From positions 357,386 to 421,385 of the forward strand of contig NZ_JACHFK010000003.1 of the NCBI RefSeq assembly GCF_014201805.1: 64,000 nt of DNA, given 5' to 3'. Positions 55,331 through 64,000 of the stretch are shown piece by piece (position 1 is the first letter of the stretch; each line of letters begins with the position of its first letter). The notes beneath the pieces are model-generated. The model searched no databases. It worked only from the letters and a program-made list of their open reading frames with translations, and was not told where the DNA came from. This DNA is from Deinococcus metalli. GTDB lineage: Bacteria > Deinococcota > Deinococci > Deinococcales > Deinococcaceae. Position numbers and translations under genes: made by a program.

Positions 55331-55470
55331 TGGGAAGCTCCTTGACCCGCGGCGCGGTGGCCCGGCACAGGGTGGAATGCCGTTCAGTGTCGGGAACGCG
55401 CCCTGACAGCGTTCTGACGGCCCTCTACAGCCGCACATGAAGATGCCAGGTCAGCCGACGGCACAGAGGA

Positions 55471-55510
55471 GCGCCGGGTGGCTGGAACTCCAGCCACCCG
55501 GCGCTTTTCC
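55471..55510. terminator. Very strong hairpin between the GNAT and subtilase genes
   Basis: A perfect 15 bp stem (GCGCCGGGTGGCTGG and its complement) with loop AACT is followed on the plus strand by TTTTCC. The flanking genes are both on the minus strand, so the U-tract points the opposite way to them. It may act bidirectionally. Confidence 0.65.
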
Positions 55511-55537
55511 GTATTCAATCTTGACGAGAATCGGCGT

Positions 55538-56044
55538 TCAGTCGCTGGCGACACCCAGGTGTGGGCCGCCCTGGTGGTGCGGGTGGGTGTTGACGGGCTT
55601 GGCGTACCACGTCATGGCGGGCCGGGCGTCGAGCGTGAAGGTGTAGCCCAGGCGCTCCCAGAAGCGCGCGCCGCGGGGATTGTCGCCCAGCACGCTGGCG
55701 AGGATGCGGACGGTGCCTTCGGGCACGTGCCGTTCTAGGTAGCGGACGGCCTGTTCGCCCAGCCGCTGGGACTGCCGGTCCTCACGGATCAGCAGGAGGT
55801 TGATGGTCACGTCGCCCGGCTGCGGGTAGGCGTTCTTGCAGTCCAGGCAGCCGACCAGTTCGCCGTGGTCGTCGTGTAACAGGCGCAGGGCGCGCCTGGG
55901 GTCCAGCAGCGCGATCTCGATCTCGCGTTCCACATCACCCAGGGTGGGCACGCGGCTGCCCAGCAGGGCAAAGTAACCGGGGGTGGCGGTGTAGAGCGTA
56001 TGCAGCATCGGCGCGTGGTGCAGCGCCAGCGGGGTGGCGATCAA
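55538..56044 (-). CDS. GNAT N-acetyltransferase (TTG start)
   Basis: A 168-residue GNAT protein. Motif A is INLLLIREDRQSQRLGEQAV with the acetyl-CoA loop RQSQRLG, followed by RILASVLGDNPRGARFWERL and GYTFTLDARPAMTWYAKPVN. The TTG at 56044 is chosen because GGGAGG lies seven bases upstream; an ATG 12 codons further in and a longer upstream frame are less likely. The C-terminal tail is His/Pro-rich. Confidence 0.78.
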   Translation of the reverse strand: MIATPLALHHAPMLHTLYTATPGYFALLGSRVPTLGDVEREIEIALLDPRRALRLLHDDHGELVGCLDCKNAYPQPGDVTINLLLIREDRQSQRLGEQAVRYLERHVPEGTVRILASVLGDNPRGARFWERLGYTFTLDARPAMTWYAKPVNTHPHHQGGPHLGVASD

Positions 56045-56204
56045 GAAGGAGCCTCCCGTCCAGCACAGATGGGAAGTCGGTTGGACCAGGCTGGACGTCT
56101 TCAACAATACCCCCCGGCTTGTCACAGATCTGTGAATCGGCGTGGTGGGAGGGCTTGAGGCCGGTTTCACCCGCCCGTGGGGGGCGCTGCGCTACCCTCC
56201 CAGA

Positions 56205-57227
56205 ATGACCGGCGGGTTCTACTCCACCTCCCTGTCCCGTCCCGGCGCCGTGCTCGCGCCGATGGCGGGCTACACCGACGCGCCCATGCGGCAACTGGCC
56301 GCTGAGCACGGCGCGCTGTGGACGGTGTCCGAGATGATCAGCGCGCGCGGTCTGGTGTCGGGCGGCGACACCGAGAAACTGAACCTGGGCCGGCCGTACG
56401 CGGGCGAGCGTGGCCGCGTGGTGCAGCTCTTCGGCGCCGACCCGGATGTGCTCGCGGCGGCCACCTCGCGCGCGGAGGCGTGGTTCGCCCCGGCTGCCAT
56501 CGACCTGAACATGGGCTGCCCCGTACCGAAGATCCGCGGCAAGGGCGGAGCGTGTCTGCTCCAGACGCCGGACGTGGCGTACACGCTGGTCCGCGCCATG
56601 CGGCAGGCCACCGGGCTGGACGTGAGCGCGAAGATCCGCCTGGGCTGGGACCACGACCGCAGCGTGGAGGTCGCGCAGGGCCTCGCGGCGGCGGGCGCGG
56701 CGCTGATCACGGTGCACGGCCGCACCAGCGCCCAGCGCTACACCGGCCACGCCGACTGGGACGCCATCGCGCGCGTCGCGGCGGCGGTGGACGTACCGGT
56801 GGTGGGCAGTGGGGACATCACCAGCGCGGACCTCGCGCGGGAGCGCCAGCGCTGCGGCGTGGCGGCCGTGATGATCGGCCGCGGCGCGGTGGGCAACCCG
56901 TGGATCTTCACGGCCCTGCGGGACGGCACGGAGGCGTGGCCGGACGTGGGCACCCGCGCCCGCACGGCCCTGCGCCATGCCGAGCTGCAGGCCGCCTTCT
57001 ACGACGACGACTCGGGCCGCCTGACGCTGCGGCCACTGCGCAAGGTGCTGCCCGCGTACCTGCCGGACGTGCCGGCCGTGCGTGACGCCCTGGTGCAGGT
57101 CGTGACGGTGGACGACGTGCGCCGCGCGCTGGCGCCCCTGCTGGATACCCCCGACACCCCGGCGTGGCCGGAATCATCTGAGGGCATCGGCCGGCCCGTG
57201 GCAGGGTATGCTGTGCTCCAGCGATGA
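56205..57227 (+). CDS. tRNA-dihydrouridine synthase
   Basis: A 340-residue FMN enzyme that reduces uridines in tRNA D-loops. Signatures: [60 protein letters not shown] with the catalytic Cys in the GKGGACL segment, and [21 protein letters not shown]-terminal FMN contacts [18 protein letters not shown] and [16 protein letters not shown] are intact. TACCCT at 56193-56198 lies six bases before the ATG. The stop overlaps the start of the DinB gene as ATGA. Confidence 0.95.
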   Translation: MTGGFYSTSLSRPGAVLAPMAGYTDAPMRQLAAEHGALWTVSEMISARGLVSGGDTEKLNLGRPYAGERGRVVQLFGADPDVLAAATSRAEAWFAPAAIDLNMGCPVPKIRGKGGACLLQTPDVAYTLVRAMRQATGLDVSAKIRLGWDHDRSVEVAQGLAAAGAALITVHGRTSAQRYTGHADWDAIARVAAAVDVPVVGSGDITSADLARERQRCGVAAVMIGRGAVGNPWIFTALRDGTEAWPDVGTRARTALRHAELQAAFYDDDSGRLTLRPLRKVLPAYLPDVPAVRDALVQVVTVDDVRRALAPLLDTPDTPAWPESSEGIGRPVAGYAVLQR

Positions 57228-57799
57228 ACGTCAGCGAGTACTACGCCTATCTATCCGCCGCACGGGAGCAGCTGTGGAACTTCCTGCGCGCCCTGCCGCA
57301 GGCGGACCTCGACCGTGACCTGATCGAGCCCGGCGACCGGTTCCACTCCATCAAGGACCTGGTGCTGCACGTCACGGACGTCGAGGACCACTGGGTGCAC
57401 TCCGTGGCGCGCGGCGACGGCGTCAACCGCGAGGGCCGCTACGCGCACGACTGGGTCAAGCCCGACGCGGCGCAGTACGACCTGGGATGGATCATCGAGT
57501 ACGGCCGCGAGGTGAACGAGCGTACCCGCGCGTTCCTGGACTCCGGCCCGGACATGAACCGCAGCGTGAAACTCGTGCAGGACGACCCGGCGAGCGACAC
57601 GGTCACGCTGGACCAGCTGATGTGGCACGTCATGACCCATGAGGTCCGCCACACCGCGCAGATCACGCTGATGATCCGGCAGCTGGGCCACACGCCCCCG
57701 TGGCTGGACTACATGCGCTTCGCGCGCCCGCAGGTCACGCCCGCGCAGAGCGGCGGCGTGGACGGCCTGGGCCTGGACGACGGCGAAGACGAGTTGTAA
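57224..57799 (+). CDS. DinB-family protein
   Basis: A 191-residue four-helix DinB protein. Candidate metal histidines are in [16 protein letters not shown] and [20 protein letters not shown], matching the usual H-x3-H spacing. It begins with [20 protein letters not shown] and ends with an acidic tail (GLDDGEDEL). It is translationally coupled to the Dus gene. The reaction is not known. Confidence 0.87.
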   Translation: MNVSEYYAYLSAAREQLWNFLRALPQADLDRDLIEPGDRFHSIKDLVLHVTDVEDHWVHSVARGDGVNREGRYAHDWVKPDAAQYDLGWIIEYGREVNERTRAFLDSGPDMNRSVKLVQDDPASDTVTLDQLMWHVMTHEVRHTAQITLMIRQLGHTPPWLDYMRFARPQVTPAQSGGVDGLGLDDGEDEL

Positions 57800-57827
57800 G
57801 CGGGCAGTTGTAAGCAGGCAGGGAGGA

Positions 57828-57860
57828 GCCGCCCAGCCAGCGGGAATGCGGCTGGGCGGC
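57828..57860. terminator. Hairpin between convergent DinB and arginase genes
   Basis: A perfect 11 bp stem GCCGCCCAGCC/GGCTGGGCGGC with an 11-base loop lies between the converging stops. It probably serves both transcripts. Confidence 0.7.
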
Positions 57861-57871
57861 CAGCCATTGTG

Positions 57872-58771
57872 CTACAGGATGCGCTGGCCGAGCAGGCTGG
57901 CGGCCATGCCGACCATCACCTCCGCCGTCTGGTTGCGCAGGTCCAGCGTGGGGTTGACCTCCACGATGTCCATGGACGTCACGCGGCCCGACTCGCTCAG
58001 CAGTTCCATCAGCAGGTGGCCCTCGCGGTAGGTCAGGCCGCCGGGCACCGGGGTGCCCACGCCGGGGCACACGCCGGGGTCCAGGGCGTCCGCGTCGAAG
58101 GACACGTGGATCCCGTCCACGTCTGCAAGCTGCTCCAGCGTCTGCGCCACGATCCGCGTGATGCCCAGCTGGTCCACGTCCTTCATGGTGTACGCGCGGA
58201 TGCCGGCCTCGCGCATGGCGGCGCGCTCGCGCAGGTCCACCGAGCGGATGCCGATCATGGTGATGTCCTCGGGGCGCAGCGTCCAGCCGTCGCCCAGCTG
58301 GGCCAGGCGCGGGTCGCCCAGGCCCGTCAGGTGAGCGACGGGCATGCCGTGGATGTTGCCGCTGGGGCTGCTGTCCGGCGTGTTGTAGTCGGTGTGGGCG
58401 TCGACCCAGATCACGCCCAGGCGGGCGCCCTGGCCGTCCAGGCGCCGGGCGTTGCCGACCACCGTGCCCATGCTGACCGAGTGGTCGCCGCCCAGCGTGA
58501 GCGGAAAGGCGTTCCGGGGCAGCGCCGCCACGCGCTGCGCGGTCGCGCGGCACGTGCCCAGGATGGGCTCGAGAAACACCAGGCCGCCGCTGGCGTGCTT
58601 GTCCAGCGTCTCGGGCAGCGGCACCACCACGTCGCCCAGGTCGTTCACGTGGTGCCCCAGCTCGCGCAGCGTGCGGGCGAGCTGTGCGTTGCGCAGGGCG
58701 GAGGCGCCCATGTCCACGCCGCGCCGGCCGGCGCCCAGATCCATCGGTATGCCCAGTACGGAAACGTCCAT
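57872..58771 (-). CDS. rocF: Arginase
   Basis: A 299-residue Mn enzyme that hydrolyses L-arginine to ornithine and urea. The ureohydrolase metal motifs are all present: PLTLGGDHSVSMGTV, VIWVDAHTDYNTPDSSPSGN and VHVSFDADALDPGVCPGVGT-type (HVSFDADALDPGVCPG). The SPSGNIHGMP segment and length fit RocF-type arginase rather than agmatinase. TACGCT and GGAGGG both lie within six bases of the ATG. NOS in this window competes for the same substrate. Confidence 0.95.
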   Translation of the reverse strand: MDVSVLGIPMDLGAGRRGVDMGASALRNAQLARTLRELGHHVNDLGDVVVPLPETLDKHASGGLVFLEPILGTCRATAQRVAALPRNAFPLTLGGDHSVSMGTVVGNARRLDGQGARLGVIWVDAHTDYNTPDSSPSGNIHGMPVAHLTGLGDPRLAQLGDGWTLRPEDITMIGIRSVDLRERAAMREAGIRAYTMKDVDQLGITRIVAQTLEQLADVDGIHVSFDADALDPGVCPGVGTPVPGGLTYREGHLLMELLSESGRVTSMDIVEVNPTLDLRNQTAEVMVGMAASLLGQRIL

Positions 58772-58884
58772 CCCTCCAGCGTAGCGGCCAGGGGTGAGTA
58801 TGCCTCGCGGCTGCAACATTATCGCCGCCCGTGGCCGGCCGCGCGGCGTTCAGCCCCCGGCCCGTGCATAGTCATGCCCCGCTG

Positions 58885-59424
58885 TCAGGGTTGCCCGTGC
58901 GCCCAGGTGGTCAGGTCGCCGTCCTCGGCGGTCCAGCCGACGCCGGTGCGCGTGAAGCCGAGTTTCTCCAGCACGCGCTCGCTGGCCCGGTTGCTCAGGG
59001 CGGTGTCGGCCGTCACGCGGCGCACGCCGGGCAGGGTGTGCAGGTGGGCGACCAGGGCGCCCACCGCCTCGGTCGCGTAGCCCTGGCCCCACACGGCCGG
59101 GTTCATGCCGTACCCGATCTCCACGTCGCCGTCCGCGGTCACGTGGGTGGTGGTGCCCAGCTGCCCGATCGCTTCCGGGTGCTGGCGCGTCACGACGGTG
59201 AAGGACGTGTCCGGCGCCACGTCCTCCTGCCCGGCCGGCACCCGCGCCAGCAGCGTGGGGAAGAAGTGCAGCGGGTCGCCCGGCCACTCGGGCGGGAAGT
59301 GCACGCGCAGCGGGCCGTCCGGGCCGGCGCAGTCGAGATCGAAGGAGGCCGTGTCCAGCCGCCGCCGGATCATGCTGCGGGTCAGCGGCAGCAGCCACGT
59401 GCGGGGAGTGCTCAGGATCGTCAT
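58885..59424 (-). CDS. GNAT acetyltransferase (RimJ-like)
   Basis: A 179-residue GNAT protein. It has the RimJ/RimL-like pattern EIGYGMNPAVWGQGYATEAV (acetyl-CoA loop WGQGYA) and ALSNRASERVLEKLGFTRTG with the Asn-Ser conserved in the family. The N-terminal third is longer than in minimal GNATs. TACGCT lies six bases before the ATG. The acceptor is unknown. Confidence 0.88.
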   Translation of the reverse strand: MTILSTPRTWLLPLTRSMIRRRLDTASFDLDCAGPDGPLRVHFPPEWPGDPLHFFPTLLARVPAGQEDVAPDTSFTVVTRQHPEAIGQLGTTTHVTADGDVEIGYGMNPAVWGQGYATEAVGALVAHLHTLPGVRRVTADTALSNRASERVLEKLGFTRTGVGWTAEDGDLTTWAHGQP

Positions 59425-59551
59425 GGGCGCAGCGTACGCGCGGGCCGGCGGTGGGAGCGCTAGATGACATCCGCGCGGGGACCCGCGCCGGGCTACACTC
59501 GGCAGACCTCCGTTCGTTCCGCGCTGGCCCCGTGCCGCGTCCCCGCTCCAC

Positions 59552-60223
59552 ATGACCGAGTCCTCCACCCCGCTCCCCGATCCGTCCACCGCTCCGGTGC
59601 TCCGCCCGGCCCTGGGCAAGCGCGCGCTGCTGCTCGCGGACATGGTGCATCCCTTCGTGTACCGCGAGTCCTTTCCGCAGGGCGTGCCGGACGTGGACGT
59701 GGTGCTGGCGGCCGGGGACCTGCCCGGCACATACCTGGAGTTCGTGGCCAGCAAGCTGACCGTGCCGGTCGTGTACGTGCACGGCAACCACGCCAACGAG
59801 ACGGTCGTGAACGAGGACGACCGCCGCGTGCCGCCGCGGGGCGTGATCGCCGCCCACCGGCGCGTGGTCGAGGAAGCGGGCCTGCGCATCGCGGGCTGGG
59901 GGGGCGCGCCCCGCTACCGGCACGGCGGACACGGCCAGTACACGGCCACCGAGGCGAAATGGGGCCTGGGCCTGCTGGCGCTGCGGGCGCGCCGCGGCGT
60001 GGACGTGCTGCTCACGCACGCGCCGCCGCTGGGGCCGCACGCCGGGCCGGACTTCGCGCACCGGGGCGACCCGGAGATCACGCGTTTCCTCGAGCGGCGC
60101 ACGCCCAACGTACTGGTGCACGGGCACATCCACGAGTACGACGGCAAGAAGCTGGAGTACGTCGACGAGCACCTCGGCACCCGCGTGCTGAACGCCTACG
60201 GCTACCGCGTCGTGGACCTGTGA
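59552..60223 (+). CDS. Calcineurin-like metallophosphoesterase
   Basis: A 223-residue phosphoesterase. Metal motifs are in order: VLAAGDLPG (GDx), YVHGNHAN (GNHx), LLTHAPP and VHGHIHEY (GHxH). The first D-x-H motif is altered to LADMVHPF, as in a subgroup of these enzymes. The length fits a single-domain phosphodiesterase. The substrate is unknown. Confidence 0.85.
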   Translation: MTESSTPLPDPSTAPVLRPALGKRALLLADMVHPFVYRESFPQGVPDVDVVLAAGDLPGTYLEFVASKLTVPVVYVHGNHANETVVNEDDRRVPPRGVIAAHRRVVEEAGLRIAGWGGAPRYRHGGHGQYTATEAKWGLGLLALRARRGVDVLLTHAPPLGPHAGPDFAHRGDPEITRFLERRTPNVLVHGHIHEYDGKKLEYVDEHLGTRVLNAYGYRVVDL

Positions 60224-60446
60224 CGGGCCGCTGCAAGCAGGTGGGCGCGGCGCCCTCCCACATGGCTTAAAGCTTGATGGACACGGCGCACATGGGCCGC
60301 GGCCGGCGCGGTGCCACACTGACGCCGTGGCAGCACCAGCCTCCGTTCACTGGCCCTCCGGTCCGGTGAGTGCGCGGCAGCTGTCGGAGGGGGAGACGCC
60401 CACCTCTTCACCAACGGGCGTGCGAGCGGGCTGACGTCGGCCTCAG
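60224..60446 (+). other. Non-coding stretch before a tRNA-like fragment
   Basis: No credible gene is seen here. The sequence is GC-rich with several inverted-repeat pieces (for example GGGCCGCGGCC near 60295-60305). Together with the following fragment and terminator it makes a 327-base gap between genes. Confidence 0.4.
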
Positions 60447-60471
60447 GGGGGTTCAAGTCCTCCCGCCCGCC
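60447..60471 (+). other. tRNA 3'-end-like fragment (T-arm and acceptor strand only)
   Basis: GGGGG-TTCAAGT-CCTCC forms a 5 bp T-stem with a canonical TTCAAGT loop, followed by CGCCCGC as a candidate acceptor strand. I cannot find the matching D-arm, anticodon arm or 5' acceptor at the right distance; the best partner (CGGGCG at 60415-60420) leaves only about 26 bases. No CCA is encoded. It could be a tRNA remnant, part of an unrecognised structured RNA, or a chance match. Confidence 0.4.
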
Positions 60472-60487
60472 GGAACACGATATACAC

Positions 60488-60515
60488 AGCGGCCAGTCCA
60501 CCCGGACTGGCCGCT
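60488..60515 (+). terminator. Strong hairpin terminator
   Basis: A perfect 12 bp stem AGCGGCCAGTCC/GGACTGGCCGCT with loop ACCC is followed by GCTTC. It lies 17 bases after the tRNA-like fragment and 36 bases before the MazG-like ATG. Confidence 0.7.
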
Positions 60516-60550
60516 GCTTCATGGGCCGCGCACGCCGCTACCATCGGCAC

Positions 60551-60970
60551 ATGACCTCGAACGCGCGGCGCCTGCGGGACTTCCACCATGCCATCGGGCT
60601 GCGGCCGCCGGACGCGCCGACCGTGCCCGCGCCCGCGCTGCTGGCCCTGCGCCGCACCCTGATCGACGAGGAAGTCGCGGAGGTTCGGGCCGAATTCACG
60701 GCGCTCTCGGCCCGGCTGGACGCCGGCGACGCGCCGGAGCCGGACGCCCTGGTGGCCCTCGCGCACGAACTTGCGGACCTGCTGTATGTCACGTACGGCG
60801 CACTCGACACCCTGGGCATCGACGCGGACGCCGTGTTCGCGGAGGTGCACCGCGCGAACCTGAGCAAGGCGAGCGGGCCACGCCGCGCCGACGGCAAGCA
60901 GCTCAAGCCCGAGGGCTGGCAGCCGGCGGACGTGGCCGGCGTGCTGGCCCGCCAGGAACGCGTGGGCTGA
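60551..60970 (+). CDS. MazG-like all-alpha NTP pyrophosphatase (dUTPase-type)
   Basis: A 139-residue protein that I recognise as close to the D. radiodurans MazG-like house-cleaning pyrophosphatase known to act on dUTP. The metal-binding helices show LIDEEVAEVRAEFTAL (ExxE) and LAHELADLLYVTYGALDTLG (ExxD), followed by VFAEVHRANLSKASGPRRAD and KPEGWQPADV. It would remove dUTP or related nucleotides from the pool. TACCAT at 60539-60544 lies six bases before the ATG. Confidence 0.9.
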   Translation: MTSNARRLRDFHHAIGLRPPDAPTVPAPALLALRRTLIDEEVAEVRAEFTALSARLDAGDAPEPDALVALAHELADLLYVTYGALDTLGIDADAVFAEVHRANLSKASGPRRADGKQLKPEGWQPADVAGVLARQERVG

Positions 60971-60988
60971 CCCCGACCGGAACGGAGC

Positions 60989-61017
60989 CGGGGGAAGCGG
61001 TCACCCGGCTTCCCCCG
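60989..61017. terminator. Hairpin between convergent MazG-like and ddrB genes
   Basis: A perfect 10 bp stem CGGGGGAAGC/GCTTCCCCCG with a nine-base loop lies between the two stops. Outer bases GGAACG/CGTTCC add a possible extension. Confidence 0.7.
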
Positions 61018-61033
61018 TTCCCGTCTGGTCACG

Positions 61034-61588
<555 letters not shown>

Positions 61589-61597
61589 CGTCCCTCC

Positions 61598-61614
61598 TTA
61601 CGTAAATAACATAA
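61598..61614 (-). promoter_or_regulatory. Radiation/desiccation response motif (DdrO operator) of ddrB
   Basis: On the minus strand TTATGTTATTTACGTAA, a 17-base near-palindrome whose halves differ at one or two positions. This is the form of the RDRM bound by the DdrO repressor and relieved by IrrE after DNA damage. It overlaps the expected core promoter (TTGAAT lies upstream at about 61622-61627). No other RDRM was seen in the window. Confidence 0.85.
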
Positions 61615-61633
61615 CACATTCAACCGAGTTGTG

Positions 61634-62433
<800 letters not shown>

Positions 62434-62437
<4 letters not shown>

Positions 62438-63543
62438 GGGTGGAATTCCTCCTGCAGTTCGGCCACGCGCTCCACGAACTCGCGGTTGAGCGTCACGCCG
62501 ATCCCCGCACCGGCCGGCACCGGCATCACGCCGCCCTGCGCCTCCAGCGGCTCGTTCACCACGTCCGTCTCCCAGTAGCGGCTCGCGCTGCTCGTGTCGC
62601 CCGGCAGCGTGAAGTTCGGCAGGGTCGACAGGTGGATGTTGTGCGCCCGGCCCACACCGCTCTCGAGCATGCCGCCGCACCACACCGGCGCCCCGAAGGC
62701 CTGCGCGATGTCGTGCACGCGCCGCGCCTCCGCGTGCCCGCCCACCCGCGCGACCTTGATGTTGATCACGCGGCCCGCGTCCAGCGCCAGGCCCTTGCGG
62801 GCGTCCGCGGCGCTCGCCACGCTCTCGTCCAGACACAGTGGTGTCTGGATGCGGCCCTGCAGGGTCGCGTGATCCACCAGGTCGTCCCACGCGAGCGGCT
62901 GCTCGATGTATGTCAGGGCGTAGTCGTCCAGCGCCCGCAGGCGCCCCGTGTCGGCCAACGTGTACGCCGAGTTCGCGTCCACCGTCAGACGGATGTCCGG
63001 GAAGGCCTCGCGCACCGCGCGCACCGGCTGCACGTCCCACCCGGGCTTGATCTTCAGCTTGATACGCCGGTAGCCCTGCTCCACGTGACGGCGCACCACG
63101 TCCACCGTCGCGGCCTCGTCGGCCTGGATGCCCAGGCTCACGCCGACCTCCACGCTGTCCTTGCGGCCGCCCAGCAGGGTGCCCAACGGCACGTTCAGCA
63201 TCCGCGCCCACAGGTCCCACGCGGCCATCTCGACCATGGCGCGCGCCATGCGGTTGCCCCGGAAGCTGCCCAGCGCTGCCTCCAGCGCCTCCGGGTTGGC
63301 GAAGGTCTGGCCCAGGATGCGCGGCAGGAAGACCTCGCGCAGCAGGTGCAGGGCGCCGGCGATGGTTTCCTCTCGGTACATGGGCGCGAACTCCATGGTG
63401 CCCTCGGACAGGCCCTGTATGCCGTCTCCGTGCAGGACCAGCAGGGGCACGACCTTCTCGGTCTGGACGCCGAAGCTCGTCTCGAACCGGAATTTCAGCG
63501 GCAGGCGCACGACCATCAGTTCAGCAGCGTGGATGCGGAGCAT
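62434..63543 (-). CDS. N-succinylamino acid racemase / o-succinylbenzoate synthase family (enolase superfamily)
   Basis: A 369-residue enolase-superfamily enzyme (muconate-lactonizing/MenC-like barrel). The catalytic lysines are in [10 protein letters not shown] (KxK) and INIKVAR, and the metal ligands in [15 protein letters not shown] and LDESVAS. Deinococcus enzymes of this group are N-acylamino acid racemases with residual OSBS activity. The C-terminus overlaps the GNAT gene. The ATG at 63543 is preceded by CATACT six bases upstream, again suggesting a leaderless mRNA. Confidence 0.94.
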
Positions 63544-63733
63544 GCGCCCAGTATGGAGTGCCGGCCAGGCGGCGAGTCGATCCCCGGCACCGGACCGGGA
63601 ACGGGCTGCCCACCCCGGCACCGCACACCCTGGCGGACGTGAGACGTGGATTGATTTTCGCTGTACTGGACGCCCGTTCTGCGGCCGGTGCGCGCGACCC
63701 ACAATGTCTTGGCTAAGTGTGGCCGGGGGGGAG

Positions 63734-63762
63734 TTGACAGATTGAGGCGTGGCCTGTATTGT
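63734..63762 (+). promoter_or_regulatory. Strong rRNA operon promoter
   Basis: TTGACA (63734-63739), a 17 bp spacer and TATTGT (63757-63762). Transcription would start near 63769, about 215 bases before 16S. Between 63544 and 63733 I see no gene. Confidence 0.85.
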
Positions 63763-63768
63763 TTCTGA

Positions 63769-63984
63769 GCCTCCACGGAGGCGGGATGCATGACAGGTGA
63801 AGCAGTGCGAGAGCAGGATCGTCCGACAGGACGAGCCGGACGGCCGATCTCCCCCCGAGGGCGGCTCCAGATCCGGAGAAGGAACCCCGCAGGGGTTCCA
63901 CCAATGAGTGACCCTTTGGGGTCACAGCCAAGCGCAAGCTTGGATCGAACTGTACTTAAAGGCCATCTGGCCTTGGGTAACCAT
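63769..63984 (+). ncRNA. 16S rRNA leader with six tandem hairpins
   Basis: The leader between the promoter and 16S contains six perfect stem-loops: GCCTC-CACG-GAGGC (63769-63782), TCGTCC-GACA-GGACGA (63819-63834), GGAACCCC-GCA-GGGGTTCC (63881-63899), GTGACCC-TTTG-GGGTCAC (63908-63925), CCAAGC-GCAA-GCTTGG (63928-63943) and AAGGCC-ATCT-GGCCTT (63959-63974). The first lies at the predicted transcript start. They probably guide rRNA processing or antitermination. Downstream partners of any long processing stem lie outside the window. Confidence 0.75.
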
Positions 63985-64000
63985 TTTATGGAGAGTTTGA
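63985..64000 (+). rRNA. 16S rRNA, first bases only
   Basis: TTTATGGAGAGTTTGA matches the conserved 5' end of Deinococcus 16S rRNA, which I recall as continuing TCCTGGCTCAG. The gene runs off the right edge. The exact mature 5' end is uncertain by a few bases. Confidence 0.9.

Noticed and set aside
60380..60471. A complete class II or selenocysteine tRNA
   Set aside because: I tried Ser, Leu, Tyr and Sec layouts; no 5' acceptor, D-arm and anticodon stem could be paired with the 3' end.
60260..60520. 4.5S/SRP RNA or tmRNA
   Set aside because: The conserved SRP apical loop and the tmRNA 5' and 3' ends are absent.

Overview
The window is about 64 kb of GC-rich bacterial chromosome, almost certainly Deinococcus. 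The evidence is a ddrB gene carrying a radiation/desiccation response motif, a reductase-less nitric oxide synthase, a MazG-like enzyme closely resembling what I recall of the D. radiodurans dUTPase-type protein, an RNase II-like enzyme without cold-shock domains, and the start of a 16S rRNA gene at the right edge. Many start codons sit 6-7 bases after a TAnnnT box, the leaderless-mRNA signature reported for Deinococcus. I see no insertion sequence, prophage or CRISPR array; the only possible trace of an integration event is a tRNA-like T-arm fragment near 60.46 kb.

Layout, left to right. 0-3 kb: a truncated RpiR-type regulator and a secreted three-module chitinase whose promoters share an operator-like core. 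3-9 kb: N-carbamoylputrescine amidase, a frame-broken small gene, a YbjQ-family protein, and a DesK/DesR-like two-component system beside an ABC exporter. 9-17 kb: nitric oxide synthase, threonine synthase, a K+-channel/RCK protein, a DsbA-like protein, a second YbjQ protein, a double-GNAT protein and agmatine deiminase. 17-23 kb: small exported and TPR-like proteins, RNase II-like, a four-gene SHOCT/beta-repeat/DUF2089 cluster, and CsaA. 23-33 kb: a Crp/Fnr regulator divergent from acyl-CoA dehydrogenase, DinB, a membrane coiled-coil/small membrane protein/TAXI binding protein operon, peptidoglycan-related proteins, an alkyltransferase-like protein and a tethered cytochrome c. 33-42 kb: LysR/methyltransferase pair, menaquinone methyltransferase, kbl, a tautomerase-like protein, an MFS exporter with its TetR repressor, and an APC-type transporter. 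42-51 kb: paired lipoproteins, dihydrolipoyl dehydrogenase, an unrecognised membrane protein, and the DNA polymerase III alpha subunit. 51-60 kb: a TPR-HD-GYP-GGDEF signalling protein downstream of a lipoprotein subtilase, Dus, DinB, arginase, GNATs and a phosphoesterase. 60-64 kb: MazG-like, ddrB, an N-succinylamino acid racemase-type pair, then a strong rRNA promoter, a hairpin-rich leader and the first bases of 16S rRNA.

Functional themes: polyamine/arginine metabolism (aguB, aguA, arginase), DNA damage and nucleotide-pool hygiene (ddrB, ATL, MazG-like, DnaE), envelope and cell wall (amidase, PG-binding protein, beta-repeat proteins, lipoproteins), and many GNAT and DinB family paralogues. 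Calls rest on reading translated sequence and remembered family motifs; no database search was possible.
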